Positions 31,899-40,553 of a stretch of DNA of 64,000 bases are shown piece after piece. The notes beneath the pieces were generated by a model, which was not told the origin of the DNA, made no database searches, and saw only the letters and a list, made by a program, of their open reading frames with translations. The stretch's first letter is position 1, and the number at the start of each line of letters is the position of its first letter. Made by a program: the position numbers and the translations under genes. The stretch is from Saprospiraceae bacterium (GTDB lineage: Bacteria; Bacteroidota; Bacteroidia; Chitinophagales; Saprospiraceae): NCBI GenBank assembly GCA_016710115.1, contig JADJLN010000019.1:1-64000 (forward strand), written 5' to 3'.

Positions 31899-32693
31899 GA
31901 TAAAACGTTTTTGGTGATTAAAAAAAATGAGAAGAAGAATGATCTGGGTGATAAAGGGTGCCCAGCGGTTAACAGAATAAAACAAAAATATCCGGGCATT
32001 CTCAAGGTGTAGAATACTTATGAATAACAAAATCGCTTGGGCTGAACTACCTTTTGAAACCAAACGACTTATCAAGTTGAGCCCTCGAATGATAGAAGAT
32101 TAGCATAGATTGAATCAAATGCATTTTATGAAGTTGAAAATTGAAATAGCCTTGATGATCCGGCAGTAAACTTTAACTAAAAGAGGCTAATTAAAAAATG
32201 CACATTACCAGTACAATTTGAATAATTGAAACTACACAAGTGTCGCATATATGACATTAATATTTGTCATAAAGTCGCCTTTGAATGCTTTGAGTACAAC
32301 ACTCAAGGCATCTTTTCTAGTTGGAGTGTTTGGACTCCATTATCTACCAATATTGCATGCACACCCTGATAATTTTTTTAGGGTAAGGATACAATTACAC
32401 TCAAGGCTTTCTATTTAGTTGCGAGATTTTAAATTTGGCTTATTCGTTATTGGCTCTCTGAACCCTCCTTACGTTTAACTACCTGTTCAGATAGCCAGCA
32501 AAGAAGACTCATGACTCATAGTCAGAATGACCATACAAATTTCACACCTTGTTATGACAATAAAAGAGTAGAAATACCTGAAATGTAACTACGTAATTCT
32601 ACTCGAACCAAAATATTGCTGACTTAAATAGATACTCAGGAAACACAAAGACGACAGCCTGGAACCAGATATAGATTAGAACCGGATTCAATA
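31899..32693. other. Leader and intergenic region of the beta-helix/array unit
   Basis: No gene is supported. It contains one GTAGAAATAC motif (32566-32580), 668 bp before the beta-helix start. The sequence around that motif (CAGAATG, ATTTCA, ACCTTG, then the motif) is shared with the one at 37893, so similarity extends about 60 bp beyond the core. Confidence 0.6.
32566..32580 (-). promoter_or_regulatory. GTAGAAATAC-motif site 1
   Basis: GAGTAGAAATACCTG on the plus strand; read toward the genes it is CAGGTATTTCTACTC followed by TTTTATT. It is upstream of the beta-helix gene and the five-copy array. Confidence 0.7.
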
Positions 32694-33404
32694 TTACAAG
32701 TACCTCAAAAACGTGGCATTGCATGCCGTTTGACTGGCATTATTGATCCAACCACCAATGGCAGGAGTGATCAGGATGGCCCTTTTCAAACCGTAAGCAT
32801 CCGTCCTGGCAACATGAACCGCAAACTGGTATACTTTATCATCAAGGGCATGATACTTATAGACTGGAGAGCCACTACTTCCAGCCGCTGTATCCACGAC
32901 AAAAAGCAATGTATTCAAGGCAATATCAATGTTGGCGACTTCATCAGAATCTGTCCACATCTCCCCGTTCTTATCTCCAGGGTATCCCGTGATATCCAGA
33001 TCCTGATCAACCAGGCCTTGGTCGCGTGTGATGACTGGTACGAAATAGAAGTCCCGTTGAATGGGCTGCGCCAATTTGATCAATCCGATATCCCAATCCT
33101 GTTCACCACCCTTATATCGTAGAGCTGCAAATGCACAGGATGCTCGATAGCACCCTTGATTGACCTGACAATTATTGGTTACAGGAAAGGGTTGTTGATT
33201 ATAGGCCGGGAAAAAATTGATGGAGGAGACTCTTGGCACAACACCTTGGCCTCGATCGGTCAAATTATGAGCACAGGTTAAAATAGTGGTACTATTTATT
33301 AAAGCACCTGTGCCATGATACGTGTTTCCATTATCAAAATTCAATTGCAATACGCCAATCGCATTAAAAGGGGATCGATTGGCATCTCTTACCCGTGTAG
33401 CCAT
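32694..33404 (-). CDS. Trypsin-like (S1) serine protease without signal peptide
   Basis: The 236-residue protein carries a full catalytic triad: His46 in LTCAHNL, Asp105 in QDWDIGLIKL and Ser177 in AAGSSGSPVY. The layout (GTGALINSTTILTCAHN, then GYPGDK, then SSGSPV) is that of the V8/glutamyl-endopeptidase-like branch of S1. It begins MATRVRDANRSPFNAIG, with no signal peptide or propeptide, so it may act in the cytoplasm or leave by another route. It is the last gene of the DUF2589 operon (192-bp gap), which suggests it works with, or is held in check by, those proteins. Confidence 0.9.
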   Translation of the reverse strand: MATRVRDANRSPFNAIGVLQLNFDNGNTYHGTGALINSTTILTCAHNLTDRGQGVVPRVSSINFFPAYNQQPFPVTNNCQVNQGCYRASCAFAALRYKGGEQDWDIGLIKLAQPIQRDFYFVPVITRDQGLVDQDLDITGYPGDKNGEMWTDSDEVANIDIALNTLLFVVDTAAGSSGSPVYKYHALDDKVYQFAVHVARTDAYGLKRAILITPAIGGWINNASQTACNATFLRYL

Positions 33405-33596
33405 GTCTCGTTATTTTACTGATGAATAATATATATTTCATTTCAAGTGCAACCAATCCCATTTAAAGTGACTGCAATAGCTACCATTCAGAAGACCTGG
33501 TTGCGCTACTTCTTCACTGCCTTCCTAGAATAAATTCCCGATTTCTATTCAAAGACAATACGAATATCTATATGACTTGTATCAGTTGAATACTGC

Positions 33597-34220
33597 TTAC
33601 CCCGGTATCTGCGCACGCAACGCTCTTTCATATCCTTCGATCAGTTTTGTCAACCCTTCCGGAGTCTCACCCGGTTTCAAGATGACCTCTAAACGCCCAT
33701 CATTCTGAACATTGTTATCGACAAGGCCCTCCGATCTGACTGCATTGAATTCAATTTGAATATCATCTTCAACCACGTGCATGTTGAAGTTGGATGTAAA
33801 CCTGACCTCCTCAATGGTTGGCATCCTTATGGGCACCAGGGTGAGCAGTGGAACAGCCACTTCTCGCATTACAATCCCGGAGGCTGTATTTTCTGGAAAC
33901 TGAACCGTTACTGTCACAGGATGAAGTGCCCTGGGATTAACAGGACGCTCGGACTCGTCCTCTTCTCCGGACAAGCCCTGTTTCGCAGCCCGAAAGGCAT
34001 TCATGGCATTCTTTAGTGTTGTAGTCGTTGGGCGGCCTTTTGAATCCAGGATCTTATTGAGATGATCAAGGGCATCATCCAGGGATCCCCTGATCGAGGA
34101 TTCGGCGTCAGCGTCCGTGAAATAGATATTCAAGATGTCAAGATTCTTCTGATTGACAGCTTCAGAGGCATCGGTGACCGCCTTTTGAAGGGACTGGATG
34201 AATGAATCAAATCGGATCAT
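33597..34220 (-). CDS. DUF2589 family protein C
   Basis: The 207-residue soluble protein has a helical N-terminal part (residues 1-90, with IYFTDADAESSIRGSLDDAL) and a beta-rich C-terminal part with VTVTVQFPENTASGIVMREV, the family-like VPLLTLVPIRMPTIEEVRF, and VILKPGETPEGLTKLIEGYE. The (V/L)PLLTLVP(I/L) strand followed by I(E/D)EV.F is the hallmark I use to assign DUF2589 (PF11655), a family of unknown function. There is no signal peptide. It is fourth of five genes in an operon with two more DUF2589 proteins. Confidence 0.75.
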   Translation of the reverse strand: MIRFDSFIQSLQKAVTDASEAVNQKNLDILNIYFTDADAESSIRGSLDDALDHLNKILDSKGRPTTTTLKNAMNAFRAAKQGLSGEEDESERPVNPRALHPVTVTVQFPENTASGIVMREVAVPLLTLVPIRMPTIEEVRFTSNFNMHVVEDDIQIEFNAVRSEGLVDNNVQNDGRLEVILKPGETPEGLTKLIEGYERALRAQIPG

Positions 34221-34257
34221 ATGACAGCTGTTTAGGTGGGTTATTCACTTCTACTCA

Positions 34258-34476
34258 TTACTTCTTTGAGACCTTTGGCTGGACGGTCTCTTTTACTTGC
34301 TTAAACTTCTGATAGACCTCCTTCGCCTTGGGAATAGAATCGGCCATCAGACTGATCTTCGCATCACAATGATTACATGAAAATTGAGCCCCTTGCAATA
34401 ATGCCAAAGTCTCAAAATGAATATCATTTTTGCAAACAGGGCATGGGATCTTTTGGCTGGTATTATTTGCATTCAT
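34258..34476 (-). CDS. Small zinc-ribbon protein
   Basis: The 72-residue protein has two CxxC pairs, CPVC (residues 12-15) and CNHC (34-37), at the spacing of a zinc ribbon, followed by a lysine-rich helix (AKEVYQKFKQVKETVQPK). It overlaps the end of DUF2589 protein B by 14 nt and is 37 nt from DUF2589 protein C, so it belongs to the same operon. It could be a nucleic-acid- or protein-binding adaptor; function is not shown. Confidence 0.75.
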   Translation of the reverse strand: MNANNTSQKIPCPVCKNDIHFETLALLQGAQFSCNHCDAKISLMADSIPKAKEVYQKFKQVKETVQPKVSKK

Positions 34477-35107
34477 CGCCGGTACTTATTTCTTTTGGTT
34501 GAATAGAATTGGAATACAGCTCTAACAATATGGTTAGTCCCCGTGGCAAGGGTAGCGCCTCGGCGTGTACATCAACCTGATAATTGGCTGACTTGCTCCA
34601 TTCATATGAAGTACTACCTGAACCGCTACCTGTCACAGGCTGCGCCGCCAGAATATTTCCTACCAGCTCCACTTCGGGAACAGGGTTCAAAGGGGAAACA
34701 TCCCGGGTATTCCTTTGGCCTTCTGCCTCCTCAAACTCAGCATTGACTTGATATTGAGCGGTCACCTCAAAGTTGAAGCTGATATCAATGAAGTCAACCC
34801 CCAATGAAGAAATCGGGAAAATGGTAATCATCGGCACGGAGAAGACCGTGGTCACCTCCTTGATGGTGGCCACTTCATCTAGACGATCACCTGGTTCCAC
34901 AAAAACGCGCTCCAGGGCCATCTCAAGCATTATAGGGTAGTACACCCCATCTTCATAGATAAAACAGGACTGAAGCAGCGTCTGAACCTCGGTCCGTGCC
35001 ATCATATTTTGGGCCCTGGCAACAGCTATCAATGGATTGGCCAGAAGCCTTTGTACAGGTACACCTGCCATCTCACTGAATATAGTATTCCCCTTACGTC
35101 TAGACAT
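34463..35107 (-). CDS. DUF2589 family protein B
   Basis: I choose ATG 35107 (MSRRKGNTIFSEMAG) over the TTG at 35116, giving 214 residues. The N-terminal segment VQRLLANPLIAVARAQNMMA and QTLLQSCF match the family pattern of protein A (LIGAPLNAAANANAAMA, FLLNTCF); later come FSVPMITIFPISSLGVDFID and a final VHAEALPLPRGLTILLELYS. It is a soluble protein without signal. It is paralogous to protein A over its whole length, with a different central insert (EGQRNTRDVSPLNPVPEVEL). Confidence 0.8.
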   Translation of the reverse strand: MSRRKGNTIFSEMAGVPVQRLLANPLIAVARAQNMMARTEVQTLLQSCFIYEDGVYYPIMLEMALERVFVEPGDRLDEVATIKEVTTVFSVPMITIFPISSLGVDFIDISFNFEVTAQYQVNAEFEEAEGQRNTRDVSPLNPVPEVELVGNILAAQPVTGSGSGSTSYEWSKSANYQVDVHAEALPLPRGLTILLELYSNSIQPKEISTGDECK

Positions 35108-35187
35108 GACATCCAATTTGTGGGTGATTAATGGGGGCCAGGTTCACAATGAACCTGACCCGATATGATCATTAAATCGTTTACCTG

Positions 35188-35823
35188 CTAAGGCGTCGTC
35201 GGCATTTGCAGAGGCTCAATTGCAGACGTAAAGGCAGCAATAATGGTGTTTACACCCTGAGGTAAGGGTAATTGACCTGCATGCACATTCACAGTGTATT
35301 TGGCAGAATTACTCTTCTCGTAGTGCGTATTGAAACTCTCTGTGTCCTTGCTCGAGTAACTTGCACTTCCCTTCACTTCAGCAGAAACGGGACCCCAACC
35401 CACTTTTACAGACCAGTCGGCAGAAGCACCAATGGCCGTTTCCTGAGTTTTGCTTGTCTCCTCTGAATAACTGGACTTGACCTCCATTTCAAAGGTGATA
35501 TCAACATTATCGACCGCTAAAGAATTCAGAGGAATAATAGTCAGAATCGGAAGGTCAAAGGTTGTGGTAACAGGTGTCACAGTGGGCGTCCCACCGGGAG
35601 CATCGGGAGGCACTATGTAGCTCCTGGTGATGCTCATTTTGATCATGATAGGTGTGTACGTGTCCCCGCTTTTCGAAAAGCAGGTGTTCAGTAAAAAATC
35701 TGTCTGGGTAACCGCCATGGCGGCGTTCGCGTTGGCTGCCGCATTCAGCGGTGCACCAATCAATGAGTCCATGGGTAATCCAGTGAATTGTTGGGCCATG
35801 GATAACAATGCAGTCTCTGCCAT
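35188..35823 (-). CDS. DUF2589 family protein A, first gene of the operon
   Basis: The 211-residue protein has the family features in order: LIGAPLNAAANANAAMAVTQ, FLLNTCF, YTPIMIKMSITRSYIV, FDLPILTIIPLNSLAVDNVD, and the end VHAGQLPLPQGVNTIIAAFT. The central part (KVGWGPVSAEVKGSASYSSK) is a predicted amphipathic beta segment. There is no signal peptide. Two GTAGAAATAC sites lie 143 and 168 bp upstream, so this is the promoter-proximal gene of A, B, zinc ribbon, C and protease. Confidence 0.8.
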   Translation of the reverse strand: MAETALLSMAQQFTGLPMDSLIGAPLNAAANANAAMAVTQTDFLLNTCFSKSGDTYTPIMIKMSITRSYIVPPDAPGGTPTVTPVTTTFDLPILTIIPLNSLAVDNVDITFEMEVKSSYSEETSKTQETAIGASADWSVKVGWGPVSAEVKGSASYSSKDTESFNTHYEKSNSAKYTVNVHAGQLPLPQGVNTIIAAFTSAIEPLQMPTTP

Positions 35824-36425
35824 TATAGTAAAGTTTTAAGGGTGAAAAAGAGATGATTCAATAAAATTTCGAACAGAATTCAAAGAAAATAATCCTATCA
35901 AATGTCCATTCAACTATCAACAAATCGTATTGTGCTAATTTCACTCTTCATTTGGAGATAGGAAAGAGTAGAAATACGTGAAATTTTTTCGAGTAGAAAT
36001 ACTTGGAAGACACCTTAACATATCATGAATGCCTGCAGGCTGTCTCCTAAATGTCATGTATCCGCAATCGGGAAATATATCCTGCCCATGAACAACTATT
36101 CTGCCAGAGAAGTAACGCAATGAGCCTTCGATCCTATATCAAAATTCGAAATGGAGTAATTGAAAACTAGATAAATAAAATGGAAGGAACGTTCGTAAAA
36201 CTTGTATTATCCCATTAGAGACGGATTGAAAGAGATTTATTCATGAAGAACTACGTATATAAAGTATCCTGACTTTACAGACGAAAACAAGAACAAATAA
36301 ACATTAAAACAAAACAAAATTGAAGTGAGTGCTTAATAAGCATAATGTCTCTTTATTTAAATACAACATAACCCAGAACATCAAGCATCCAAGGCCATAA
36401 CCTCTCCAAATAATCAATAATAAAA
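35824..36425. other. Upstream region of the DUF2589 operon
   Basis: No gene is supported in these 600 bp. Two motif sites lie near the operon start; the remaining AT-rich sequence shows no other structure I can support. Confidence 0.6.
35966..36005 (-). promoter_or_regulatory. GTAGAAATAC-motif sites 2 and 3 (paired)
   Basis: GAGTAGAAATACGTG (35966-35980) and GAGTAGAAATACTTG (35991-36005) lie 25 bp apart centre to centre, in the same orientation. This is the only doublet in the window and precedes the DUF2589 operon. Confidence 0.75.
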
Positions 36426-36647
36426 TTATTTACCTAAATCACTTTCGATCAGATCATTAAGAGACTCCAAATTATTCTTCTTTAGAAAGCTGTCAAGTTT
36501 CATATCACTTCGAACACCAAAATCTCTTTTGTACTTTTCTTCTATTGTTCCAATATGTGTATCACCTCGTTTCTCTCGAAGTTGACCATCCTTATTTCTA
36601 CTTCGCTGGCCTCTCATTCCTGGGGCATCATGTTTAACTTTTGCCAT
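36426..36647 (-). CDS. Small basic hypothetical protein
   Basis: The 73-residue product begins MAKVKHDAPGMRGQRSRNKD, continues GQLREKRGDTHIGTIEEKY, and ends in an acidic helix (LDSFLKKNNLESLNDLIESD). The sharply divided basic N terminus and acidic C terminus, and clean boundaries, argue that it is a real gene. No family or function is recognised. It is upstream of the DUF2589 operon by 600 bp and probably separate. Confidence 0.6.
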   Translation of the reverse strand: MAKVKHDAPGMRGQRSRNKDGQLREKRGDTHIGTIEEKYKRDFGVRSDMKLDSFLKKNNLESLNDLIESDLGK

Positions 36648-36962
36648 AATGTTTAATTTGTATTATTTTTACCTCCAATAAAGCTTGAGGGTAATCATTA
36701 ATTGCGAATTCTAAACCAAAACTGTCAACAACGTAAAAAATTCTTGGAGGGGTGCGCGTTTACAAACAACAAAACCGCCATCATTTCAATCGATTGATAT
36801 ACGCTGCTTTCTTTACTTCTTTCAAAATTTAGCACTTAAATTCATTCACTTTTGTTTGATTAATTTTCCTCCCTATATAGCATTTCGCCAATCTTGCCTG
36901 TATATCCTAATGCTCTCCCCTTAATGATCCAGGAGATACCAAATGAGAATAATGCTAAGGAC
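36648..36962. other. No recognised feature
   Basis: AT-rich spacer between two minus-strand genes; I see no gene, hairpin or motif in it. Confidence 0.5.
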
Positions 36963-37571
36963 TCACAAATTAGTGTAGTATATGAAAGCCGGAATGCAGT
37001 AAAAAATTGGCACTAGAATTATGAATATTAGCATCAAATATCCACACGTCTTATAAATTCTATTTTCGTTTATAAAACTTATAGGGATACTAGGATTTAC
37101 TTTCTGTCCAATCGTAAATATATTAATTGAAATTATCGCTAAAACAATAAAAAATGCTGCCGCAAACGCTAAGTGAATTCCTCCCAATAAGAAATGACAT
37201 TGGGGAATTAATGTATATATTTTTTGCGAGCACTCATCTGCATTGGTTGGAAACAATGCTATACCAAAAGCCATACTCCCGGCTATATTTGTTAGCAAAC
37301 CATCATTCTTCCAAATTATCGGATTGTTATGCCCCTTGTACCGAATTAAAAATAGCCCTACAGCACACAATACACCAGTAAAGAGTTCACGTAAATTTGT
37401 ATAATAATAATGACTTATTGAGTCTTGAATTGACGTATTAAAAAAGGGCACTAAAGGTAAAATCAATAAAACTATCGGCAGACTAATTCCTAATACACCA
37501 ATTGAGGATCGAATTCTACGATATGTTGCAATATCATTCTCACTTGTTTGATTCGTTGGAATTACACTCAT
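36963..37571 (-). CDS. Multi-pass membrane protein, unknown function
   Basis: The 202-residue protein has about five hydrophobic segments (residues about 25-43, 64-82, 94-108, 129-152 and 176-198). Conserved-looking features are IRSSIGVLGISLPIVLL, the loop motif TSIQDSISHYYYTNLRELFT and FGIALFPTNADE. The SISHYYYT loop between the first two helices recurs in a widespread but uncharacterised bacterial membrane family; I cannot name it with certainty. A GTAGAAATAC site lies 322 bp upstream of the ATG at 37571. Confidence 0.75.
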   Translation of the reverse strand: MSVIPTNQTSENDIATYRRIRSSIGVLGISLPIVLLILPLVPFFNTSIQDSISHYYYTNLRELFTGVLCAVGLFLIRYKGHNNPIIWKNDGLLTNIAGSMAFGIALFPTNADECSQKIYTLIPQCHFLLGGIHLAFAAAFFIVLAIISINIFTIGQKVNPSIPISFINENRIYKTCGYLMLIFIILVPIFYCIPAFIYYTNL

Positions 37572-37964
37572 AGCTTCCTGTTTAGTTTCGAAGTTCTCAA
37601 ATATGAATTTTTATATCTAGCCTCTCCCATCTTCAATTTGTTTAAACACCAGCCATACTCCCATTTTTTTATCAATTATCCTATGACACTATTAGATAGT
37701 CGAATGACTCGAAAGAAAATGTTGCTCGAACATATCTACTTGCGATCCATGCAATGCAACCAAAGTGATCACCTGATACCTCCCCGAATCACTCCAGCAC
37801 CATAACAGCCGCTTCAGGTTGCCAGCGCACAAGCCCGCCACCCAGTGTCAGAATGCAAACACCAATTTCATACCTTGGAATGGATAATAAAAGAGTAGAA
37901 ATACCTGAAATCACAGATAAAAACGCCGTCAGAAGGGCCAAATGCTGCAGATCACCTTGTCTTC
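37572..37964. other. Spacer between regulator and membrane-protein gene
   Basis: No gene is supported. It holds the fourth motif site and, before it, sequence resembling the flank of site 1. Confidence 0.5.
37893..37907 (-). promoter_or_regulatory. GTAGAAATAC-motif site 4
   Basis: GAGTAGAAATACCTG, in a 60-bp context shared with site 1. It lies 58 bp past the stop of the response-regulator gene and upstream of the membrane-protein gene at 37571. Confidence 0.7.
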
Positions 37965-38624
37965 CTAATGAACCAACCCCTCCCGGAATGCCCAGGCCAC
38001 CAATGCCGCCACATTGGGTGTGTTCGTTTTATCCAGGAGATGCTGTCGATGACCTTCAATGGTCCGGGTGGAACGGTTGATCTTTTCAGCCATTTCCGTT
38101 GCTGTCAGACCCTGACAAATGTAAAACAGGACCTCCAACTCTTTACTGGTGAGGATATCTCCCGGATGCAGAAGAAGTGAAGTACTTTGCTTCTCCAGAA
38201 TATTGTCCACCAGCAGTCTGGAAATAGATGGATTGACATAGTGACCTTTTGTATAGACGGCGTGAATGGCATCTATCAGCATATCCGGGTCAGCATCCTT
38301 GGTAATAAAACCACAAGCCCCCTGCTTGAAGGCATCATGGATAAATGGTGATTGATCAAACATGGACAGGATGATGGTCCGCACATCGCTTTCCTGTTCT
38401 TTCAGCTGCTTCAGACAGTCAATCCCGGAAATGCCCTTCATTTTCAGGTCCAGGATCAATACATCAATCTCGATCTCTGGAAAAGATTGGATATGCTCCA
38501 GAAATTGTTCCCCGGATACAGCCGTGAGGACAACTTCCATATCATCTTCAAATTGGAAGAGGGCTGTCAAGCTCTTCAAGAAGATCCGGTGATCATCCAC
38601 GAGCGCCAGTCTAATCTTGTGCAT
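37965..38624 (-). CDS. LuxR/NarL-type response regulator
   Basis: The 219-residue protein has an N-terminal receiver domain (residues 4-122) with acidic pair Asp10-Asp11, phosphoacceptor Asp59 in VLILDLKM and Lys109 in FITKD, and a C-terminal LuxR-type HTH (about 152-215): LTSKELEVLFYICQGLTATE, then KINRSTRTIEGHRQHLLDK. It overlaps the kinase gene by 14 nt, so the two form a pair. It is the only two-component regulator in the window and sits among the GTAGAAATAC sites, making it the leading candidate to bind them; this link is inferred. Confidence 0.93.
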   Translation of the reverse strand: MHKIRLALVDDHRIFLKSLTALFQFEDDMEVVLTAVSGEQFLEHIQSFPEIEIDVLILDLKMKGISGIDCLKQLKEQESDVRTIILSMFDQSPFIHDAFKQGACGFITKDADPDMLIDAIHAVYTKGHYVNPSISRLLVDNILEKQSTSLLLHPGDILTSKELEVLFYICQGLTATEMAEKINRSTRTIEGHRQHLLDKTNTPNVAALVAWAFREGLVH

Positions 38625-39381
38625 GGTTCCCGTTTTTTGGAATGGTCAAGGTCAGGCAGGTCCCATTTCCCTGCGAAGTGATCACCAATTTGGCATGCAT
38701 GGTTTCTGCCCGGGCCATCATACTGTTCATTCCTAACCCGATCTGATCACCGAGGTTGTGTTGCATCCCGATACCGTTATCTTCGATTTCGATTTGATAT
38801 GCGCCATCCTCAGTCTTTTGGGCCAGTATCGTGACTTTTGAGGCCCCGGAGTGCTTGATGATATTGTTCAGGGCTTCCTGCAGGATCCTGAAAATCGCCA
38901 GCTTTCGTTCCCGGCCCAGTTCCTCCTGGATCGAAGCCTCCCAGGTGAGTTCCAAATGAATGTCAGATACTTTTTTAAACTCCATACAAACAAACCGGAC
39001 CGCTTCGTTGAGCCCCTTCTCTTGAAAGACCAATGGAGAAAGCCGTTGCAATACTCTTCGAATTTCACTGATAGCCAGATCAATTGTTTCCAACACAGGT
39101 TTCTGACGTGCCGGATCACCCGCCAGATGCCGCATCTTCAATTTGATTGAGGAGAGTAAAGGACCGATATCATCATGCAGGTTTTCGGCGATATGCTTGC
39201 GTTCTTCCTCCTGACCGGCGATTGTGGCCTTTAGCAGATTTCGCTGGTTTTCCTGTTTCATTTCATGGAGACGCTTCTGGTGGCTCAAACTTCTCTTATT
39301 CCATGTCATCAGCATGATGATAAAGAATGCACAAAAGCATAACAAGAAAATGCTGATGGTGATGATAATGGATTCATTCAC
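38611..39381 (-). CDS. Histidine kinase, HisKA_3 type, single membrane helix
   Basis: The 256-residue protein has one N-terminal membrane helix (residues 5-26), a short coiled coil, a HisKA_3 dimerisation domain with phosphorylated His69 in AENLHDDIGPLL, and a HATPase_c domain with the N box FRILQEALNNIIKHS, G1 box DNGIGM and G2 region GLGMNSMMARAE. There is no periplasmic sensor domain, so input must come through the membrane helix or a partner. The neighbouring seven-helix protein gene overlaps by 8 nt and is the obvious partner. Confidence 0.93.
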   Translation of the reverse strand: MNESIIITISIFLLCFCAFFIIMLMTWNKRSLSHQKRLHEMKQENQRNLLKATIAGQEEERKHIAENLHDDIGPLLSSIKLKMRHLAGDPARQKPVLETIDLAISEIRRVLQRLSPLVFQEKGLNEAVRFVCMEFKKVSDIHLELTWEASIQEELGRERKLAIFRILQEALNNIIKHSGASKVTILAQKTEDGAYQIEIEDNGIGMQHNLGDQIGLGMNSMMARAETMHAKLVITSQGNGTCLTLTIPKNGNHAQD

Positions 39382-40021
39382 TGGTCAAATGTTTATATTC
39401 CAATATCATGGAAACCGTAAACAGAATGTTCAGAAAAATATAACTGACCAATTTGAATTGCCACATTTCTGTCACAACCTCTGGACGAAAATAATCGATC
39501 GTTAGAAAAATTGCTGTATTGGACGCATGGTACATCATCAATCCTGTGACAGCATAGAACGACGGCTTCAACCATAAGGGGACGATCAGTTCGAAACGAA
39601 CCAGATTGTAGAAATACAGGAATGAAAAACAAATGATGAAAAAAGAAGATATTGTCAATAACCACTTATTAATCGAATCATTAATCGGCACAGTCAGAAA
39701 CAAGGTTAATGAAACCATACACATGATCCAAAATGTGGCCTTGAGCATTGGACGAAGGGATACATGAAACTCCTCCAAGTAGATAAAAAACAATCCAGTT
39801 ACCAAGGATTGCAGAAGGAGGTATCCATTTACTTGCGACACATTGTTGCCATACCACCCAATTGAAATGGTACCCACAATATCGGCAGCTAGTGAAATAG
39901 CAGAGAGCACAACCAGAAAACGATGGGCAACCGATTGGCGTTTCCAGGTCATGCCCCCTGCAAGCATTGGCAAAACAGCACTCAGTGCTGAATAATCGTT
40001 AAAAGTCACTGGTGTACTCAT
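39374..40021 (-). CDS. Seven-helix membrane protein, probable sensor partner of the kinase
   Basis: The 215-residue protein is almost entirely hydrophobic, with about seven predicted helices and short loops (WYGNNVSQVNG, EEFHVSLRPM, VPINDSINKW). Small multi-helix proteins encoded just ahead of soluble-type HisKA_3 kinases are frequent in Saprospiria and are thought to sense or anchor. It overlaps the kinase gene by 8 nt, so the order is membrane protein, kinase, regulator. Codons for YFYN at about 39607-39618 happen to contain GTAGAAATAC; this is not counted as a site. Confidence 0.8.
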   Translation of the reverse strand: MSTPVTFNDYSALSAVLPMLAGGMTWKRQSVAHRFLVVLSAISLAADIVGTISIGWYGNNVSQVNGYLLLQSLVTGLFFIYLEEFHVSLRPMLKATFWIMCMVSLTLFLTVPINDSINKWLLTISSFFIICFSFLYFYNLVRFELIVPLWLKPSFYAVTGLMMYHASNTAIFLTIDYFRPEVVTEMWQFKLVSYIFLNILFTVSMILEYKHLTSE

Positions 40022-40061
40022 GATGTAAGTATAACAAAAAAGTACACCCTCTATGAATCTA

Positions 40062-40403
40062 CTACGTCCCTAGCCCAGATGTTGGGCAAACTGGTGGGCA
40101 TGCCTTGGAAACATCCACGATAATATCATTCGACAGAATATCATTGCCATCTTCATCCACAGCTACCATAACCAGCTCTGGCACCAGTACATTACTGGTA
40201 TTGACCCTGGAACCGTAGTAAATGCGGATCCCAACAGCTCCGGTTTGCTCCAGTAGATCATCAAAAAAGTCCTTGTTGAAGTAGTGCCCTTTCACCCCCT
40301 GATTCCAGGTATAAGAGGGCCCCTGCTGATAATTGCTGAGATAATCCTCAGCTGTGGATTGGGAAATGATCCCTCCACCCGTTCCATCAAAAATCGTCGA
40401 CAT
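40062..40403 (-). CDS. Bacteroidota hypothetical protein with GIRIYYG motif
   Basis: I choose ATG 40403 (MSTIFDGTGGGIISQSTAED); a TTG at 40475 would add 24 residues. The protein has YLSNYQQGP, KGHYFNKDFFDDLLEQTGAV, GIRIYYGSRV, LVMVAVDEDGNDIL and an end with CPPVCP. This arrangement (a YQ helix, a YF motif, GIRIYYG, then VxVDxxGND and a cysteine-proline tail) marks a family found repeatedly in Bacteroidota genomes, function unknown. It is 41 nt ahead of the signalling operon in the same direction, so both could be expressed from motif site 5. Confidence 0.7.
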   Translation of the reverse strand: MSTIFDGTGGGIISQSTAEDYLSNYQQGPSYTWNQGVKGHYFNKDFFDDLLEQTGAVGIRIYYGSRVNTSNVLVPELVMVAVDEDGNDILSNDIIVDVSKACPPVCPTSGLGT

Positions 40404-40503
40404 ATGTTCAAGATTTGGTTTACTGACTCTGTTGTTCTGTAGAAGCTCATCGGCTCCAACATCTAACAACTGCAATGATAGGTCAGCCCCATTATCTGAA
40501 ATA

Positions 40504-40518
40504 GAGTAGAAATACCTG
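40504..40518 (-). promoter_or_regulatory. GTAGAAATAC-motif site 5
   Basis: GAGTAGAAATACCTG, 101 bp before the ATG at 40403. A transcript from here could run through the hypothetical gene into the membrane protein, kinase and regulator, allowing autoregulation. Confidence 0.7.
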
Positions 40519-40553
40519 GTTTTGAGACTCCGATGACCACCTGGATACCCCCA

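Noticed and set aside
39607..39618. GTAGAAATAC inside the seven-helix membrane protein gene
   Set aside because: It encodes the run YFYN on the minus strand, lies deep inside a gene and lacks the GAG flank, so chance is the simpler explanation.
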